The notes beneath the pieces are model-generated. The model was not told the origin of the DNA, ran no database searches, and worked only from the letters and a program-made list of their open reading frames with translations. This document shows, in pieces, positions 61,936-64,000 of a stretch of DNA of 64,000 nucleotides. Positions within the stretch are counted from its first letter, which is position 1. Each line of letters begins with the position of its first letter. Source of the stretch: Ficedula albicollis (Eukaryota > Chordata > Aves > Passeriformes > Muscicapidae); assembly GCF_000247815.1 (NCBI RefSeq), contig NC_021673.1, positions 45,908,503-45,972,502 on the forward strand. The letters run 5' to 3'. A program made the position numbers and the translations under genes.

Positions 61936-64000
61936 AGTTATCTGTTCTGTTTGTTGGCAATTTTAAAAACTGCTGTTGCTTTCTGCTTGTACCGTTAGAT
62001 ATATTAGTAAAAGAGCTGTTATTCCTACCCCCCTTATCTCTGCCTCAGAGTCCTTGCTTCAAATAATTATAATACTTGGGGGGAGTGATATTGGGGTCTC
62101 TGTTTCAAAGGAAAACTTCTGCCTTTATTGGCAGATATCTGTCCTCCAAACCAGGACACTAATTGAACAAAATATTATTCTAGGCCTCAGTAGAGTCTGT
62201 GATCACAAAAAAGTGTTTTTCTGGTCGACAGTTCTCTCAAACTTAATTGTCTTTAATCAATCAAGGAAGCAGTTCCAGGCACTCTAATGCAAATAATTTC
62301 TGCCTTCAGGTAATGTAAAAAGATGCAGCATTCCATTAATCAACTTAGGGCTCTGTTTCATAAAAGGAAGGACAGTAACTCCACAATCACAGAGATTTCC
62401 TTTGTGCACTTTTCAGGAGTACTCTGCTTTGACCTACATCTCTCTGGCTAAGTTGATAGCTTTGGCACTTTTTATGATAACATAGACTGTTTTTCAAAAT
62501 TTTTCCCAGTCTCATGCTTACAGTAGCTGAGTTAAGCAAGGTAAGTTTCAGACGCATATCAGTAATGGCTCCTGCTAGGAATAGCAAGTGAGGCTGCTGA
62601 GATTCAGCAGTTAAGTGGTCCTGTAGGCTATTGAACAGGAAATTGCTGACAACAGGACTCTACATTAAAATGTTCTCTTAAGCAAACAGTCCTGGCCATA
62701 CAACATCTACTTTGAATGAATTACAGCAGATGATAATGTTACAAGAGGAGAATGTGATGTCATCACTTTTAGCAGAAATTATGGTCTTAAATATATATGT
62801 TATCTTAGTATTGCAAGCGTTGCTGCTTTAGCATCAATGTTGACATTAGCATTAATTACAATTAATGTGATGAGTAAATCAGCAGTACATAATTGTGGTG
62901 TATAAGAGCAGGTAAGAATTTTTAAAATTGCTATGATGCTTTTTTCATTCAGTGGAAAAGTCTTCAAATACTGATGTTTGCTGCAGAATAGTAATCTCAG
63001 AAATTTGTGGAGCATTTCAGTCATGTGTTTGATGTCTCCACATTTAACTTGCTTAATATGGTGGCATTTTCCTTTGATTAGTTTGCTTCAGCATTTTACG
63101 CTTTGTAATGGTGATTTGAGTTTTCTAAGATAAGGATATTAGGAAAGAGACAGAAGAAGAAAGAATATCTTTGAAGTCACTGTTATCTGGTGAAATCTAA
63201 CGTTCCCTTTCTCTGCTTATTTTCTCATGATTTGGCTGCCTCTATCATGGTTTATGAGTTCAGCTCAGTTGGCTTTGCATGGATAAAACTACTCTTCAGT
63301 ACTATGGATTTCTTCACTCAAACAAATACTTTAGTTTTAGATTACATCTTCCATGCTAATTGCTCAAGATCTAGTCTTTTGCTTTCTGAATAATAAAAAT
63401 CAAACCCTGAGGTAACTACAACTCCAAGGTATATGTACCTGAGTCCCTGCATTTTGTAGTTGCCTAATGTAGCAAAACTTGAGACCAGAACAGGTTACTG
63501 TAGAGATGCTAATGGATATTGGGTTTCATGAAGCAGTCAGAAATTGAGTGGTAGAAATAGAAAACACTTTCTCTTTTTATATGCTGCGCATCTTGAAAAA
63601 ACAAACATTCTCCATAGACATCTGTGGTGAGAAAAAGTCACGGTATGTATCAGTGCTGATTAGATCTGTTGATAAATATTATATGGGTCGTCTCTCATTT
63701 TGAACTCCTCATTGGTTTCCAAGTATTCTGCTGCTTTGCAAAGTTTTAAATTGCGCTGTGTTCATTTTTACCTATGTGACTTGTGAGCTACTATTTATTA
63801 CCTCCTGTTGGTCACACATTCATGTGCTTCCTAGAAGACCGTTTAGGTTTACTTCAATAAATAAGCAAATGTTGACAAGATTGCATATATTGTCATAGTT
63901 TTAGAGTTTGAGACAGAAAATACATTTCTATGGCCATAATAAACTACACAGTGGTGTTTATTGCAGAGCCTTTGAGTTATATAATTACTCTTTCTGTTAT
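61936..64000. other. Presumed MYRIP intron, end of window
   Basis: AT-rich unique sequence with only short open frames. No supported exon. Confidence 0.5.

Overview
The window looks like nuclear DNA from a bird. It is AT-rich and gene-poor, has GT-AG introns, carries several degraded CR1-type LINE fragments, and contains LTR remnants of avian type. A passerine is possible from the LTR style, but I cannot prove it. No prokaryotic gene, CRISPR array, rRNA or tRNA was seen.

One gene is recognised with confidence. The first coding exon of MYRIP (Slac2-c/exophilin-8, the adaptor linking Rab27 to myosin) lies on the + strand: acceptor at 48451-48452, ATG at 48493, donor at 48603. The next MYRIP exon, encoding the zinc-finger half of the Rab-binding domain, is not seen, so 48603-64000 is read as the start of a long intron. 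A CpG-rich stretch around 32570-34140 is the best candidate for the MYRIP promoter and 5' UTR exon, but its core has been replaced by a run of 1205 G. A second GC-rich spot at 61824-61935 borders another G run of 1182 bases.

Upstream of MYRIP, 19410-19520 (+) looks like a real 111-nt internal coding exon of an unidentified, highly charged, probably coiled-coil protein. A 234-nt open interval at 8819-9052 with splice-like ends is a weaker candidate.

The most unusual property of the window is its local duplication. I found six near-identical direct tandem duplications (units of about 905, 406/304, 401, 179, 62 and 61 bp), most differing at only one to three bases. There is also a TACATA hexamer array at the end of one of them, and an 80-base G run inside one copy of another. 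An 81-bp LTR-derived element at 42688-42768 has both terminal motifs and a perfect 5-bp target duplication. A 292-bp LTR-like block at 5867-6158 sits directly beside the 905-bp duplication.

Layout: 1-5866, non-coding; 5867-7975, LTR-like block plus the 905-bp duplication; 8405-11530, CR1 pieces, a weak exon candidate and a 62-bp duplication; 11531-32570, mostly unremarkable except the orphan exon, the 179-bp duplication and a short templated repeat; 32570-34140, interrupted CpG island; 34950-37368, the 61-bp and 401-bp duplications and the hexamer array; 40915-48340, CR1 pieces and the mini-LTR; 48453-48602, MYRIP exon; 48603-64000, presumed MYRIP intron containing a duplication and two G runs.
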